NCBI GenBank assembly: GCA_021647785.1
Contig: JAKIUC010000042.1
Span: 1-39,170 of the forward strand
DNA from: Melioribacteraceae bacterium
GTDB taxonomy: Bacteria; Bacteroidota; Ignavibacteria; Ignavibacteriales; Melioribacteraceae
DNA length: 39,170 nt
Direction: 5' to 3'
In this document: positions 8,093 to 16,590 of the stretch, in pieces
Layout: each line of letters opens with the position of its first letter
How positions within the stretch are numbered: position 1 is the first letter of the stretch
Made by a program: the position numbers and the translations under genes
The notes under the pieces: model-generated
Database searches by the model: none
The model's input: the letters and a program-made list of their open reading frames with translations, nothing else
What the model was told of the DNA's origin: nothing

Positions 8093-8694
8093 ATGGAATA
8101 TCTAAAAAAATTCTCCTTTGTTGTGTACTTATTATTTGGATTCCAATTAAAATTCCGAATAACATTACAGCGTACGCAAAAATATTACCTTCCAAAGAAT
8201 TTATAGTTGTTAAGGGTTCAAATGGTCAGATAATTTCGCACCTTGTAAATAATTTTACCGGACTGGTGGAAAATGTTAAAACTATTCAAGTTGATAGAGA
8301 AGATTTTGCATCTCTAAGTGTAAATGTTTCAGACTCAAATGTTTTGAAAGGAGATACTATTGCAATTTTTTCATCGAGCCACACCAATTTTATAATTGAA
8401 GAAAAAACTGGTGCCAAAGCAGAAGATGTCTTTTTAACAAAAGAGAAAATTAAAAGTCTGAAAAAACAAAAAGAAGTTTTAGAAAAAAGGATTTCCGATT
8501 ACAAAATTGTTGCCCCATTTGATGGTACAACTTTTGGGTTAAACTCATTAGATACACTCTTCACAATATCTAAATCTAATTCTTATGTAGTACTAATTCC
8601 AATAAATGTTGATATTTCAAATTCGATAAAAATTGGGCAGAGTATCAATTTTCCTGATTCCGATAGTTTATATAATATTAAAATAGAAACACGA
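8093..8694 (+). pseudogene. HlyD/RND-type membrane-fusion (adaptor) protein remnant
   Basis: The start ATG at 8093 gives MEYLKK in one frame. After a run of seven A residues (about 8102-8109) the sensible reading moves to the next frame: ILLCCVLIIWIPIKI, a membrane anchor, then AKILPSKEFIVVKGSNGQI. The ATG-initiated open frame from 8266 is therefore the middle of a broken gene. Later segments are a short coiled coil (LKKQKEVLEKRISDYKI), the lipoyl-like half APFDGT and a beta-barrel part SYVVLIPINV. Adaptor proteins of this kind bridge inner- and outer-membrane export channels. At about 60% of the usual length, the coiled-coil hairpin is internally deleted and the C-terminus is replaced by VTC-like sequence. 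Confidence 0.6.
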
Positions 8695-8999
8695 GACCCA
8701 CAGAGCAAAATGATAATTGGGCAAAATTATTTTATTTATAAATCTTATTTTCAAACGACGAATAAAAAATTGTTCAGCGGTATCTACGAGTGTACTATAC
8801 GTGAAGGAGTTTATAAGAGAAAAAAAAAATTAGAATTCGTGGATATAACCGTACATCGCACAATTCAAAAATGTTTTTGGAAATTAAAAAGAAAATTGGT
8901 TCACATATTTATAAAAACCGCATACGTATTTTGTTTAGTGAGCTGCAAAACTTTTTGGAAAGTAAAAACTCTGACTTAATAGAATCGGATATTATATAA
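8695..8999 (+). pseudogene. VTC-domain (polyphosphate polymerase-like) remnant
   Basis: This continues directly, in frame, from the adaptor remnant. DPQSKMIIGQNYFIYKSYF, then KLFSGIYE and REGVYKRKK, resembles the central VTC domain (Y-x-x-x-S-x-Y-F-D-T ... Y-K-R-K-K-I-R-I-R-G-Y). After a run of nine or ten A residues near 8820 the family-like reading moves to another frame: IRIRGYNRTSHNSKMFLEIK, then KKIGSHIYKNRIRI, ending at 8997-8999. The N-terminal ~50 and C-terminal ~80 residues of a VTC domain are missing. VTC-domain proteins are usually found with DUF4956 and CotH genes. I regard this as a decayed fragment. Assignment rests on motif memory only. Confidence 0.5.
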
Positions 9000-9010
9000 G
9001 ATTTAAAAAG

Positions 9011-9100
9011 GTTAACCAGAATTTTGATTTAGTAAGCCAACTTCAAAAAATTGCGGGAATTAATAATATCAATCTCTTTTCTGATGAAGAGGAGTTTTGA
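9011..9100 (+). pseudogene. C-terminal scrap of an unidentified protein
   Basis: 29 residues from VNQNFDLVSQLQKIAG to NINLFSDEEEF, then a stop. The A-run just before it (9004-9008) again looks one base short, since preceding codons read DLKK in the matching frame. The 'L-x-x-I-x-G-I-x-x-I-x-L' pattern is like the end of an ACT-like or DUF4956-type domain, which would fit a VTC neighbourhood, but this is a guess. Confidence 0.25.
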
Positions 9101-9132
9101 TTTACATAGTTTTAAATAGGAATAGTACAAAT

Positions 9133-9140
9133 TAGTTTTG
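9133..9140 (+). promoter_or_regulatory. Candidate Bacteroidota-type -7 box (TAGTTTTG)
   Basis: Matches TAnnTTTG, 33 bp before the nuclease start at 9174. No convincing -33 element was seen, so this is a weak candidate. Confidence 0.25.
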
Positions 9141-9173
9141 TATTTTCACATTCAAAAAAATTAGAGACTATGT

Positions 9174-9929
9174 ATGCAAAAATTTACTGATAATAATATT
9201 TTTTTAAAAGAAGATGTTCACGAGTATCAACTACACGATGATCCGGAAATGGAATTTACGTCATGTACAACTTTCGCAAAGTACTTCTTTCAACCTTTCG
9301 ACAAAATTGGAATAGCCAATAATCTTACATCCAATAATCCAAATTATATCTCTATGACACCTCAATTACTTGTTGAGCAATGGGATAGTATTGCTGAGGA
9401 GGGTACTATAATCCATAATGAAATAGAGCAATTTATAAAACACAAAGTGGATAAACCAACAAGAGTAAAAAGTAAGGTAGCAATTGAGTGGATTAAAAAT
9501 AATTTCACAGATAGATATGAAGTTTTTTCAGAGGTTATTGTTTACTCTAAAGAGTTAGCACTTGCTGGTTCAATAGATATACTCCTTTATGATAAGGAGG
9601 AAAAATCTTATAAAATATTAGATTGGAAAACCAACAAAAAAATAGATACCACTTCTTATAGAAATAGAATGGGAAATCACCAAGCAAGTTCGAACCTTCT
9701 CGATTGTAATTTTTTCCATTACTCAATACAGCTTTCACTTTATCGATACATTTTGGAAAAGCATTACAATATAGAAATAACAGGAACTGCAATTTCACAT
9801 CTTACAGATGAAAAGGTAATATCTTATAAAACAAACTATCACAAAAGTGAAATAGAAAAAATGCTTAAGGCTGATAGAGTTGCTCTTAAGAAAAAAGCGG
9901 AAGATAGTTTAACGAAAGAATTTATTTAG
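9174..9929 (+). CDS. RecB/Cas4-like PD-(D/E)XK nuclease-family protein
   Basis: 251 residues. The full RecB-family nuclease signature is present in order: G-T-I-I-H (77-81, metal-binding His), L-A-G-S-I-D (130-135, Asp135), I-L-D-W-K-T (148-153, Asp150 and Lys152) and Q-L-S-L-Y (186-190). This is the pattern of Cas4, AddB and phage-type exonucleases, acting on DNA ends with Mg2+ or Mn2+. There is no four-cysteine Fe-S cluster as in Cas4/AddB and no helicase domain. It appears to be a stand-alone gene: no cas genes, CRISPR or recombination genes are adjacent, so its biological role is open. It may be part of the accessory segment that starts near 7130. A strong terminator follows at 9965. Confidence 0.8.
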   Translation: MQKFTDNNIFLKEDVHEYQLHDDPEMEFTSCTTFAKYFFQPFDKIGIANNLTSNNPNYISMTPQLLVEQWDSIAEEGTIIHNEIEQFIKHKVDKPTRVKSKVAIEWIKNNFTDRYEVFSEVIVYSKELALAGSIDILLYDKEEKSYKILDWKTNKKIDTTSYRNRMGNHQASSNLLDCNFFHYSIQLSLYRYILEKHYNIEITGTAISHLTDEKVISYKTNYHKSEIEKMLKADRVALKKKAEDSLTKEFI

Positions 9930-9964
9930 TGTAATTATTAGTCTGTTTTAAAAATCATAAAAAA

Positions 9965-10002
9965 AACCCACACGAGAATAGAGAATTATAATCGTGTGGG
10001 TT
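9965..10002. terminator. Bidirectional intrinsic terminator
   Basis: 11-bp perfect stem AACCCACACGA / TCGTGTGGGTT with a 16-base loop, flanked by A-runs to the left and a T-rich stretch to the right. It lies between the convergent nuclease (plus) and giant secreted protein (minus). Confidence 0.85.
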
Positions 10003-10044
10003 GAATTTTATTATTTACTTATTTGAAGTTAGCAACATAAGATA

Positions 10045-13000
10045 CTATTTCAATAAAAGTGCTTTTTTAACTTGAGTAAAGTTCTTTTTAGAATCCAAGC
10101 CATAAGCTCCAATACGGATAAAATATATTCCACTTGGTAAATTGGAGGCATCCCACGTAATTTCGTAAAAACCTGAATTCATATTTTGATTTACCAATTC
10201 CTTCACTAACTCGCCAAGAGAATTATAGATTATTAGCTGAACATCCGAGTTCTCTGGTAATCCGAAACGAATATTAGTAGTAGGGTTATATGGATTTGGA
10301 TAATTTTGCAATAATACAAATTCATCAGGTATTTCTTCTGAAAGATATTCATATACACCAGTTACCTCTTCAACTTGCACAGTTATTGATGATTCTGCAA
10401 ATGCACCTTCTAAATCAGTAACTTTTATTGTAAGTGTCTCTTCACCAGAATAGTTCGTGTTTGCAGATACTGTGAATTCACCTGTATCAGTGTTAAATGA
10501 CACAAAAAGATTGTTACCACCAGTGATTGTAAATTCGTAAATCAATTCGTTATCAAAATCCTCTACATCACTTACATAATCCCACAAACTAATCACTACA
10601 GTTGAATCAATACTAATTGTAATAGAGTTAGGCAATCCTTCAATAACTGGAGCATCATTAACTGGTGTAATCGTAAATATTGCATTATCATTATCTGATA
10701 AACTACTCGGGTCGGTTGCAGTAAAATTAATAGTTTCACTTCCAAACCAATCTTGATTAGGAGCAGTAATTGTAGCAACTCTATTTCCATCAATTGCAAT
10801 TATCAGTTCTGTGTTTCCACTATAGCTCCAAGTTATTTCACTATCCGGATTATCAGCATCAGTTACAAAATTATCCAATTGGATTGTAGTAAAATTGCTC
10901 CCCTCCGCTATTGTTTGATCTGGAATATCTGCGACTACAGGATTATCATCAACAGAATTTACTGTAAATACTGCGTCATCACTATCACTCTGGTTAGTTG
11001 GGTCGGTAGCTGTAAATGTAATAGTCTCGCTTCCATTCCAATCTTGATTTGGTGCAGTAATAGTTGCAACTCTGCTTCCATCAATTGCAACTATCAGTTC
11101 TGTGTTTCCGCTGTAACTCCAAGTTATTTCACTATCAAGATTATCAGCATCGGTTACAAAATCATCAAGATTTATTGAAGCAAAACTACCACCTTCTGTA
11201 ACTGTTTGATCTGGAATATCTGAAACAACAGGTGTATCATCTACAGAATTTATTGTAAATGCTGCGTCATCACTATCGCTCTGGTTTGTAGGGTCAGTAG
11301 CTGTAAACGTAATAGTTTCGCTACCGTTCCAATCTTGATTTGGTGCAGTAATAGTTGCAACTCTGCTTCCATCAATTGCAACTATCAGTTCTGTGTTGCC
11401 ACTGTAACTCCATGTTATTTCGCTATCCGGATTATCAGCATCGGTTACAAAATCATCAAGATTTATTGCTGCAAAACTACCACCTTCATTAATTGTTTGT
11501 GAAGGTATATCCCCCACAACAGGAGGATTGTTTACTTCCAACACAACAAATGTTGCTTGGTCACTATCACTATCGTTGCCAGGGTCTGTAGCAGTAAAGG
11601 TTATAGTTTCACTTCCAAACCAGTCTGAATTTGGTGTAGTAATAGTAGCTATTCTACTACCATCAATGCTTACTGTTAACGCTGTATTACCACTATAACT
11701 CCAAGTTATTTCACTATCCAAATTATCAGCGTCAGTTACAAAGTTATCTAACTGGATTGTTGTAAAACTACTTCCTTCATTAATTGTTTGGTTAGGAATA
11801 TCACTAACTACCGGTGAATCGTTAACTGGAGTAACCGTGAATGTAGCTTGGTCACTATCACTAGCACTACCAGGATCTGTAGCAGTAAAAGTTATGGTTT
11901 CACTTCCATTCCAATCCTCATTTGGTGTAGTAATAGTAGCTATTCTACTACCATCAATGCTTACGGTCAACGCTGCATTACCACTGTAACTCCAAGTAAT
12001 TTCACTATCCGGATTATCCGGATCAACTACAAAGTTATCTAACTGAATTGTTGCAAAACTGCTCCCTTCTGCAATTGTTTGGTCTGGAATATCACTAACA
12101 ATCGGGTCTGTCGATTTAGTAGTAAATGACCACACGTTTGAATATGGACTCTCGCCATTACTATTAACGGCTTTTACCCTCCAATAATAGAGTATGCCTG
12201 AATTAAGAGCAGAGACTTCTTTAGAGGTTGCAGCAATACTACTTTCATTAAATACTATATTACTGAATTGCTGGTCAGTTGCAACTTCTAAAGTGTAAGT
12301 TGAAGCATACTGAGGCTCATTCCAGCTAAGTGTTAAAGTAGTTTCTTGTTCGGTTGAACCATCAGTTGGGGTTTGCAATGTTGGAGTACCTGGTACTGAT
12401 GATGTTAAAAATTGGCGATCATTAAAAGCTCCCGGAGATGGATTTGAAGAATAGTCCCAACTAAAATCTGTATAGTTTGTACCTGCACCTTGTAACGCAA
12501 ATGATTGACCACCAACAAAATTTCCCATATCTATACTTGTCATTCCAGTTGCATCTCCAGCAGTAGCAGTAAAAGTTCCGCCATAGCTAAAAAATTGCCC
12601 TTCAACCACAGTACCAGTATAGCTTAATGCAATTCCGGCAGGTTCTTCCTGTAATTGATTTCCCTCAAATGTATAAACATATGTTTGATAATTCCCAGTT
12701 TTAGTACCCAATGTTAATTGATCTAATGTTAATGTTTGATAAACTGTTCCATTAGTTCCTTCATAAAGGTGGATTGAATAATCGGCTAAGTTCGTAACAC
12801 TTTCATCCAACCCAATTTCTATAAATTCATTTTCAGCTGATATAACATTTTGCTTGATGTTGGAACTATTTCCACTCATATTAAAGAACTCATTCAAAAA
12901 TGTAGCTGTGGCTTCACCCTCTGATGGTCTTGGGCTTTCAGCATATACATTTTGAATCCACAATTTTTTCGTGCTTCCGTTTCTTTGCATAGTTATAACA

Positions 13001-14214
13001 TCATTACCATTAGAATTTTCAGATGTACTAACAGTTAAAGTTTCTGTTGTTAACCATTTTCTATCAGCATTATCTGCATTCATTTGATCTCTATCATGAG
13101 TAATTGATATATTTCTTTTCCCACTTTGAAATTCTTCTAAACCAGAAACTGTAACAGCATGACCGTTCCAAGAACTATCAGATTCCTTATACCATAAATA
13201 GTCAATCTCAACATCTTCACCGGAAGCCATCATTTGTTTTATAAATTCCCAATCAGGCCATGGATTTGAGGCTCTATTAAAGTTTTTTGCAATGGATTTT
13301 CCTGAAGTACTAGAAATATTTGTTGATTCCCACACAGATTGAAATTTAACATCAATTGGTAAATTTTGTGATTCAATAAAATCTAATTTACCTTTAATAG
13401 TATTCTCTGGAACAACTCCTTTCTCTTTTGCCCTATTCATTTTTTTACTTAGTTCAACAAGTTTTTGTCTAGTTGACTGCATGTTTGCTGGAAATGAAAT
13501 TTCATCAAATTCATCTTCTAACCAACTCATACTTTGTGAATGGGCAGCTGGTACACAAGCATTTAGGTCACCGGCATAACCTCCATCTACACCAGGGTTG
13601 GAGCTGTTATCCAAATCTACACCTCGTATTTTTCTTGGTCCTACCCTAGTAGTAACTGGATCTCCTACAGGCTGATCTGGTGGCACTGTTCCAGGAGAAT
13701 CATTAATGCCAACAGGCGTTGTAATAATTAGATTATACGCAAATACTGCATACGTTAATACTGCAACTTCTAAAGTGGTTAACCACGTTGATGGATCAAG
13801 TGGATAATACCCAATAGAACGAAGCAAGTGTACGTATATTACTAATACTGTTGGATAGACATAATCTTCTGTTCCCTCAATACCTTGTGTAGTTTTAGCA
13901 ATTGAGTTTAAATTAAATGATGTAGAGATTGAGAACCTTTCGGCACCAACTTCACTTATATTAGGTAAATATAAATTCTCAACAATCATTCCAAATGGAC
14001 CACTATAATCTGCCCAATCTGCCCCTAAACTTAAATACATTCCATCAGTCCCTGGAGTGTATTCCACAACAACAAATCCCTCTTTATACGTACTCCCATA
14101 TTCGATTAACTCACTATCAGTATTGTAAATTTTAACATCAAAATCAGATTGGGAAAAAATAGACAGTGGGAAAATTAATAATAGAATTATAAATCTTATA
14201 GTTCGCATAGTCAT
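10045..14214 (-). CDS. Large T9SS-exported protein: C39-like peptidase domain, FN3, five 97-residue repeats
   Basis: 1389 residues from the ATG at 14214; GAGAGG lies five bases upstream, so I prefer it to the first ATG at 14229. Domains in order: signal peptide (to about residue 22, ...SIFSQ); a region of about 170 residues of unknown type; a putative papain/C39-like cysteine peptidase (Cys220 in NACVPAAHSQSMSWL, His352 in WNGHAVTVSG, possibly Asp374); a lamin-tail-like segment beginning FLNEFFN and containing EFIEIG; a fibronectin type III domain (PGTPTLQTPTDGS to WSFTTK); five tandem cadherin-like repeats (704-1188); a sixth divergent repeat; and a T9SS type A sorting domain (QNYPNPYNPTTN to KKALLLK). 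It should be exported across both membranes and anchored or released at the surface. Role: adhesin or surface peptidase; the substrate is unknown. Peptidase assignment is from motifs only. Confidence 0.85.
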   Translation of the reverse strand: MTMRTIRFIILLLIFPLSIFSQSDFDVKIYNTDSELIEYGSTYKEGFVVVEYTPGTDGMYLSLGADWADYSGPFGMIVENLYLPNISEVGAERFSISTSFNLNSIAKTTQGIEGTEDYVYPTVLVIYVHLLRSIGYYPLDPSTWLTTLEVAVLTYAVFAYNLIITTPVGINDSPGTVPPDQPVGDPVTTRVGPRKIRGVDLDNSSNPGVDGGYAGDLNACVPAAHSQSMSWLEDEFDEISFPANMQSTRQKLVELSKKMNRAKEKGVVPENTIKGKLDFIESQNLPIDVKFQSVWESTNISSTSGKSIAKNFNRASNPWPDWEFIKQMMASGEDVEIDYLWYKESDSSWNGHAVTVSGLEEFQSGKRNISITHDRDQMNADNADRKWLTTETLTVSTSENSNGNDVITMQRNGSTKKLWIQNVYAESPRPSEGEATATFLNEFFNMSGNSSNIKQNVISAENEFIEIGLDESVTNLADYSIHLYEGTNGTVYQTLTLDQLTLGTKTGNYQTYVYTFEGNQLQEEPAGIALSYTGTVVEGQFFSYGGTFTATAGDATGMTSIDMGNFVGGQSFALQGAGTNYTDFSWDYSSNPSPGAFNDRQFLTSSVPGTPTLQTPTDGSTEQETTLTLSWNEPQYASTYTLEVATDQQFSNIVFNESSIAATSKEVSALNSGILYYWRVKAVNSNGESPYSNVWSFTTKSTDPIVSDIPDQTIAEGSSFATIQLDNFVVDPDNPDSEITWSYSGNAALTVSIDGSRIATITTPNEDWNGSETITFTATDPGSASDSDQATFTVTPVNDSPVVSDIPNQTINEGSSFTTIQLDNFVTDADNLDSEITWSYSGNTALTVSIDGSRIATITTPNSDWFGSETITFTATDPGNDSDSDQATFVVLEVNNPPVVGDIPSQTINEGGSFAAINLDDFVTDADNPDSEITWSYSGNTELIVAIDGSRVATITAPNQDWNGSETITFTATDPTNQSDSDDAAFTINSVDDTPVVSDIPDQTVTEGGSFASINLDDFVTDADNLDSEITWSYSGNTELIVAIDGSRVATITAPNQDWNGSETITFTATDPTNQSDSDDAVFTVNSVDDNPVVADIPDQTIAEGSNFTTIQLDNFVTDADNPDSEITWSYSGNTELIIAIDGNRVATITAPNQDWFGSETINFTATDPSSLSDNDNAIFTITPVNDAPVIEGLPNSITISIDSTVVISLWDYVSDVEDFDNELIYEFTITGGNNLFVSFNTDTGEFTVSANTNYSGEETLTIKVTDLEGAFAESSITVQVEEVTGVYEYLSEEIPDEFVLLQNYPNPYNPTTNIRFGLPENSDVQLIIYNSLGELVKELVNQNMNSGFYEITWDASNLPSGIYFIRIGAYGLDSKKNFTQVKKALLLK
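10651..12105 (-). repeat. Five tandem 291-bp repeats encoding cadherin-like domains
   Basis: Each unit is 97 codons and begins P-(I/V)-V-x-D-I-P-x-Q-T, then carries SEITWSYSGN, IDGSR-(I/V)-ATIT, (W/F)GSETI-(T/N)-FTATDP and a D/N-rich linker. The units are highly similar at DNA level. Units 3 and 4 (about 10942-11523) share long identical coding stretches, which points to recent duplication or gene conversion. Such arrays act as extended stalks in surface proteins. Confidence 0.9.
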
Positions 14215-14335
14215 AAATACCTCTCTCATATGATTAAAAATATATTATTTAAATAATATTGAGTTTCTATTTTAAAAAATCTATTAAAACTTAATAATTA
14301 GCATTTACTTTCAAGAATAGTAGATATTCGCCACA

Positions 14336-14395
14336 TATACCGAAAATGAAGTGGTTTTAGGAGTTTCATTGTCGGAAGTTTTAGGTATATAACAG
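14336..14395 (+). repeat. Intergenic foldback repeat, copy C
   Basis: Begins TATACCGAAAATGAAGTGG, continues TTTCATTGTCGGAAGTT and ends GGTATATAACA. It matches the minus strand of copy A in order and spacing, with the central segment shortened. The outer ATATACC/GGTATAT and inner AATGAA/TTCATT pairs are kept. Thirteen bases to its left (CATTTACTTTCAA, 14302-14314) also occur beside copy B (18696-18708). Confidence 0.65.
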
Positions 14396-14785
14396 AAGCA
14401 GTAAGTTATAAAAGGTTTAAGGTTCGTAACATTATTGTATGGCAGTTTTTTTATTGGATATTTAGAATAGTATTGTAAAAGTCTAATTACAAATGTATCT
14501 ATTAGGAAAAGGTTTAGTCTACTTTTCATTTTAGAACAAGATTAATTTATAAAATAATCGATGAGAAAAGGAAAAATATATTTAATTAAAAATGCTACCT
14601 ATATAAGAAGTAAATTAAAATAGTTATAAAAAAAGCCAATTTCAAATTATTTTATAGAATCTTAGAAATCAGAATCTTAAAAATTACTAAATCAACAAAA
14701 TAAAATTTAGTCTTCATTCTCAAATCCAATTTCATCGTATCCTTTTTACATTTTTATTTTACTACCAATACAATGTTAAATAGAC

Positions 14786-14812
14786 TTGAATGATATTTTT
14801 TATTTAACTTTG
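14786..14812 (+). promoter_or_regulatory. Candidate promoter of the acetyltransferase operon
   Basis: TTG (14786-14788) and TAACTTTG (14805-14812) fit the Bacteroidota -33 TTG / -7 TAnnTTTG pattern, with a slightly short 16-bp gap, 57 bp before the ATG at 14870. Confidence 0.4.
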
Positions 14813-14869
14813 CAATTATCATCTAAAGCAGATATTTGATATCTGTATAACCTATTAACACAAGAGCAA

Positions 14870-15355
14870 ATGAATTATTCAAATTTTGTTATTAAAACCG
14901 GAACAATAGAAGATGTAGAGACTATCTACAATTTTATCTATCAACTGGCTGAATATGAAAGGCTCACAGAGGAAGTAACAACAACTCCGGAAGAACTGGC
15001 AAAAACACTATTTTCATCAAATACTCATGTGCATACTATTATTGGATATTACGAAAACAAACCAGTGGGATTTGCTCTCTACTTTTTTAACTACTCAACA
15101 TTTAAAGGTAAATCGGGATTGTATTTAGAAGACTTGTTCGTGATTCCAGAAATGCGTGGCAAAGGTTTTGGCAAATTATTGTTAACTGAACTAGGCAGAA
15201 TTGCTAAAAAGAATAACTGTGTGAGATTTGAATGGTCAGTACTAGACTGGAATAAACCAGCAATTGATTTTTACAAAAACCTTGGTGCAAACACGATGGA
15301 TGAGTGGATACTGTTTCGATTAACAGAAAATGGAATTGATAAATTAATTAAATAG
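14870..15355 (+). CDS. GNAT acetyltransferase, spermidine/thialysine (SSAT/SAT2) type
   Basis: 161 residues, a complete single GNAT domain. The acetyl-CoA loop is RGKGFG (96-101). The surrounding blocks follow the spermidine/spermine N1-acetyltransferase group closely: QLAEYERL (25-32), YSTFKGKSGLYLEDLFVIPE, RFEWSVLDWNKPAIDFYKNLGA, and EWILFRL near the end. The human homologues acetylate polyamines (SAT1) or thialysine (SAT2). In bacteria this group may act on polyamines, lysine analogues or other amines, so the substrate is inferred only from family. First gene of a three-gene operon; the channel gene starts 7 bp after its stop. Confidence 0.83.
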   Translation: MNYSNFVIKTGTIEDVETIYNFIYQLAEYERLTEEVTTTPEELAKTLFSSNTHVHTIIGYYENKPVGFALYFFNYSTFKGKSGLYLEDLFVIPEMRGKGFGKLLLTELGRIAKKNNCVRFEWSVLDWNKPAIDFYKNLGANTMDEWILFRLTENGIDKLIK

Positions 15356-15362
15356 GATTTTT

Positions 15363-16580
15363 ATGGAAACCACAATAAATAATTTTTCCGAATGGTTGCA
15401 AGTTAACCCCCTTCTTTATACCCTGATAAAAGGGGCGATAATAGTTTTAGGAGCTTTTTTAATCTATCTAATTACGCACAAGATATTAATCACCTCAGTT
15501 AGAAAAATAGTTGCAAAAACTAAAACCGAATTTGATGATATTCTTCTGAAAGAAAAACTGCTTAGACGTTTTTCTTATATTTTGCCAATTATTTTTCTTC
15601 AGCAATTTACTTTTTTCAATTCAGGAATAGATACAAAGATTGATAATATTCTTGAAGCGATGGTTGCTCTATTTATAATTCTAATAATAAATAGTCTGCT
15701 CGATTCTTTCGTTGAAATAATTTCAAAATTTGAAAAATTCAAAGACCGTCCACTTAAAAGTTATGCACAGGTAATTAAAATAATTATAATAATAATTGGT
15801 GCTATTTTAATTTTTGGAATTATAACCGGACAGAACTTTTGGTCTTTGTTTGCTGGGCTTGGGGCAATTAGTGCCGTACTACTTCTCGTATTTAAAGATA
15901 CAATAATGGCGTTTGTTGCAAGCATCCAAATTGCCTCTTACGATTTAGTTAAAGTTGGCGACTGGATTGAAATACCCTCTCTTGGTGTTGATGGTGATGT
16001 AATGGATATGGCACTGCACACAATTAAAGTCCGCAATTTTGATAAAACTATTACAACCGTACCAACAAACAAATTGATTGAGCAATCGTTTAAAAATTGG
16101 CGAGGAATGCAAAACACAGGTTCCCGAAGAATTAAACGTGCAATTTATATAGATATTTCAAGCATCAAATTTTTATCTGATGAAATGATTAACCGATTTA
16201 GTAAATTTCAACTTATATCAGAATATTTAAAAGATAAAAAAGATGAAGTTGAAAATGATAATAATGAAAAAGGAGTTGATACTTCTGAATTAGTAAATGG
16301 AAGAAGACTTACAAATGTTGGAACATTCCGTGAATACCTTAAAGCATATCTTCGCAGCAGAAGTGATATTAATGACAATTTAACTTTCCTGATAAGACAA
16401 CTATCTCCTGGAGCCGAAGGACTTCCAATAGAGATTTATGTTTTTGCAAATACTACAGATTGGGTAAAATATGAGGAAATTCAATCAGATATTTTTGACC
16501 ACTTAATGGCAATTGTTCCACAATTTGAATTGAAGGTTTTTCAAAATCCGACAGGAAATGATTTTAGAAAATTAAATTAA
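15363..16580 (+). CDS. MscS-superfamily mechanosensitive channel, YbdG/MscM-like
   Basis: 405 residues, close to YbdG (415). Several N-terminal helices (about 15-40, 70-90, 100-118, 138-155) precede the pore-lining helix (FAGLGAISAVLLLVFKDTIM) and the conserved beta-domain entry YDLVKVGDWIEIP with TIKVRNFDKTITTVPTNKLI. The C-terminal domain (RRIKRAIYIDIS to FELKVFQNPTG) carries a YbdG-type insertion rich in charged residues. The channel opens under membrane tension to release solutes during osmotic downshock. It lies between the acetyltransferase (7-bp gap) and the ThDP enzyme (10-bp gap), so it is co-transcribed; no obvious functional link among the three. Confidence 0.88.
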   Translation: METTINNFSEWLQVNPLLYTLIKGAIIVLGAFLIYLITHKILITSVRKIVAKTKTEFDDILLKEKLLRRFSYILPIIFLQQFTFFNSGIDTKIDNILEAMVALFIILIINSLLDSFVEIISKFEKFKDRPLKSYAQVIKIIIIIIGAILIFGIITGQNFWSLFAGLGAISAVLLLVFKDTIMAFVASIQIASYDLVKVGDWIEIPSLGVDGDVMDMALHTIKVRNFDKTITTVPTNKLIEQSFKNWRGMQNTGSRRIKRAIYIDISSIKFLSDEMINRFSKFQLISEYLKDKKDEVENDNNEKGVDTSELVNGRRLTNVGTFREYLKAYLRSRSDINDNLTFLIRQLSPGAEGLPIEIYVFANTTDWVKYEEIQSDIFDHLMAIVPQFELKVFQNPTGNDFRKLN

Positions 16581-16590
16581 GAGTTAATTA

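Larger units (their letters stand above)
14230..14869. other. Long intergenic region between divergent genes
   Basis: About 640 AT-rich bases separating the giant secreted protein (minus) from the acetyltransferase operon (plus). It contains foldback repeat copy C (14336-14395) and a candidate promoter at 14786-14812. A 72-codon minus-strand open frame at 14311-14529 is only the translation of the repeat and its surroundings. No gene or RNA was recognised. Confidence 0.65.

Noticed and set aside
8266-8979. 237-codon open frame as an intact novel protein
   Set aside because: Its reading is continuous upstream of the ATG with adaptor-like sequence, and its C-terminal 30 residues are an out-of-frame reading of VTC-like coding sequence, so it is a composite of remnants.
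9174-9929. Cas4 of a CRISPR system
   Set aside because: No Fe-S cysteines, no cas neighbours and no CRISPR array in the window.
10753-11178. 141-codon plus-strand open frame rich in Ser/Ile/Cys
   Set aside because: Antisense shadow of the cadherin-like repeats; its own periodicity simply mirrors the 291-bp repeat.
10651-12105. Repeat array considered as CRISPR
   Set aside because: The repeats are 291 bp, contiguous and coding in one frame, with no spacer structure.
14311-14529. 72-codon minus-strand open frame
   Set aside because: It covers repeat copy C; no homology-like features.
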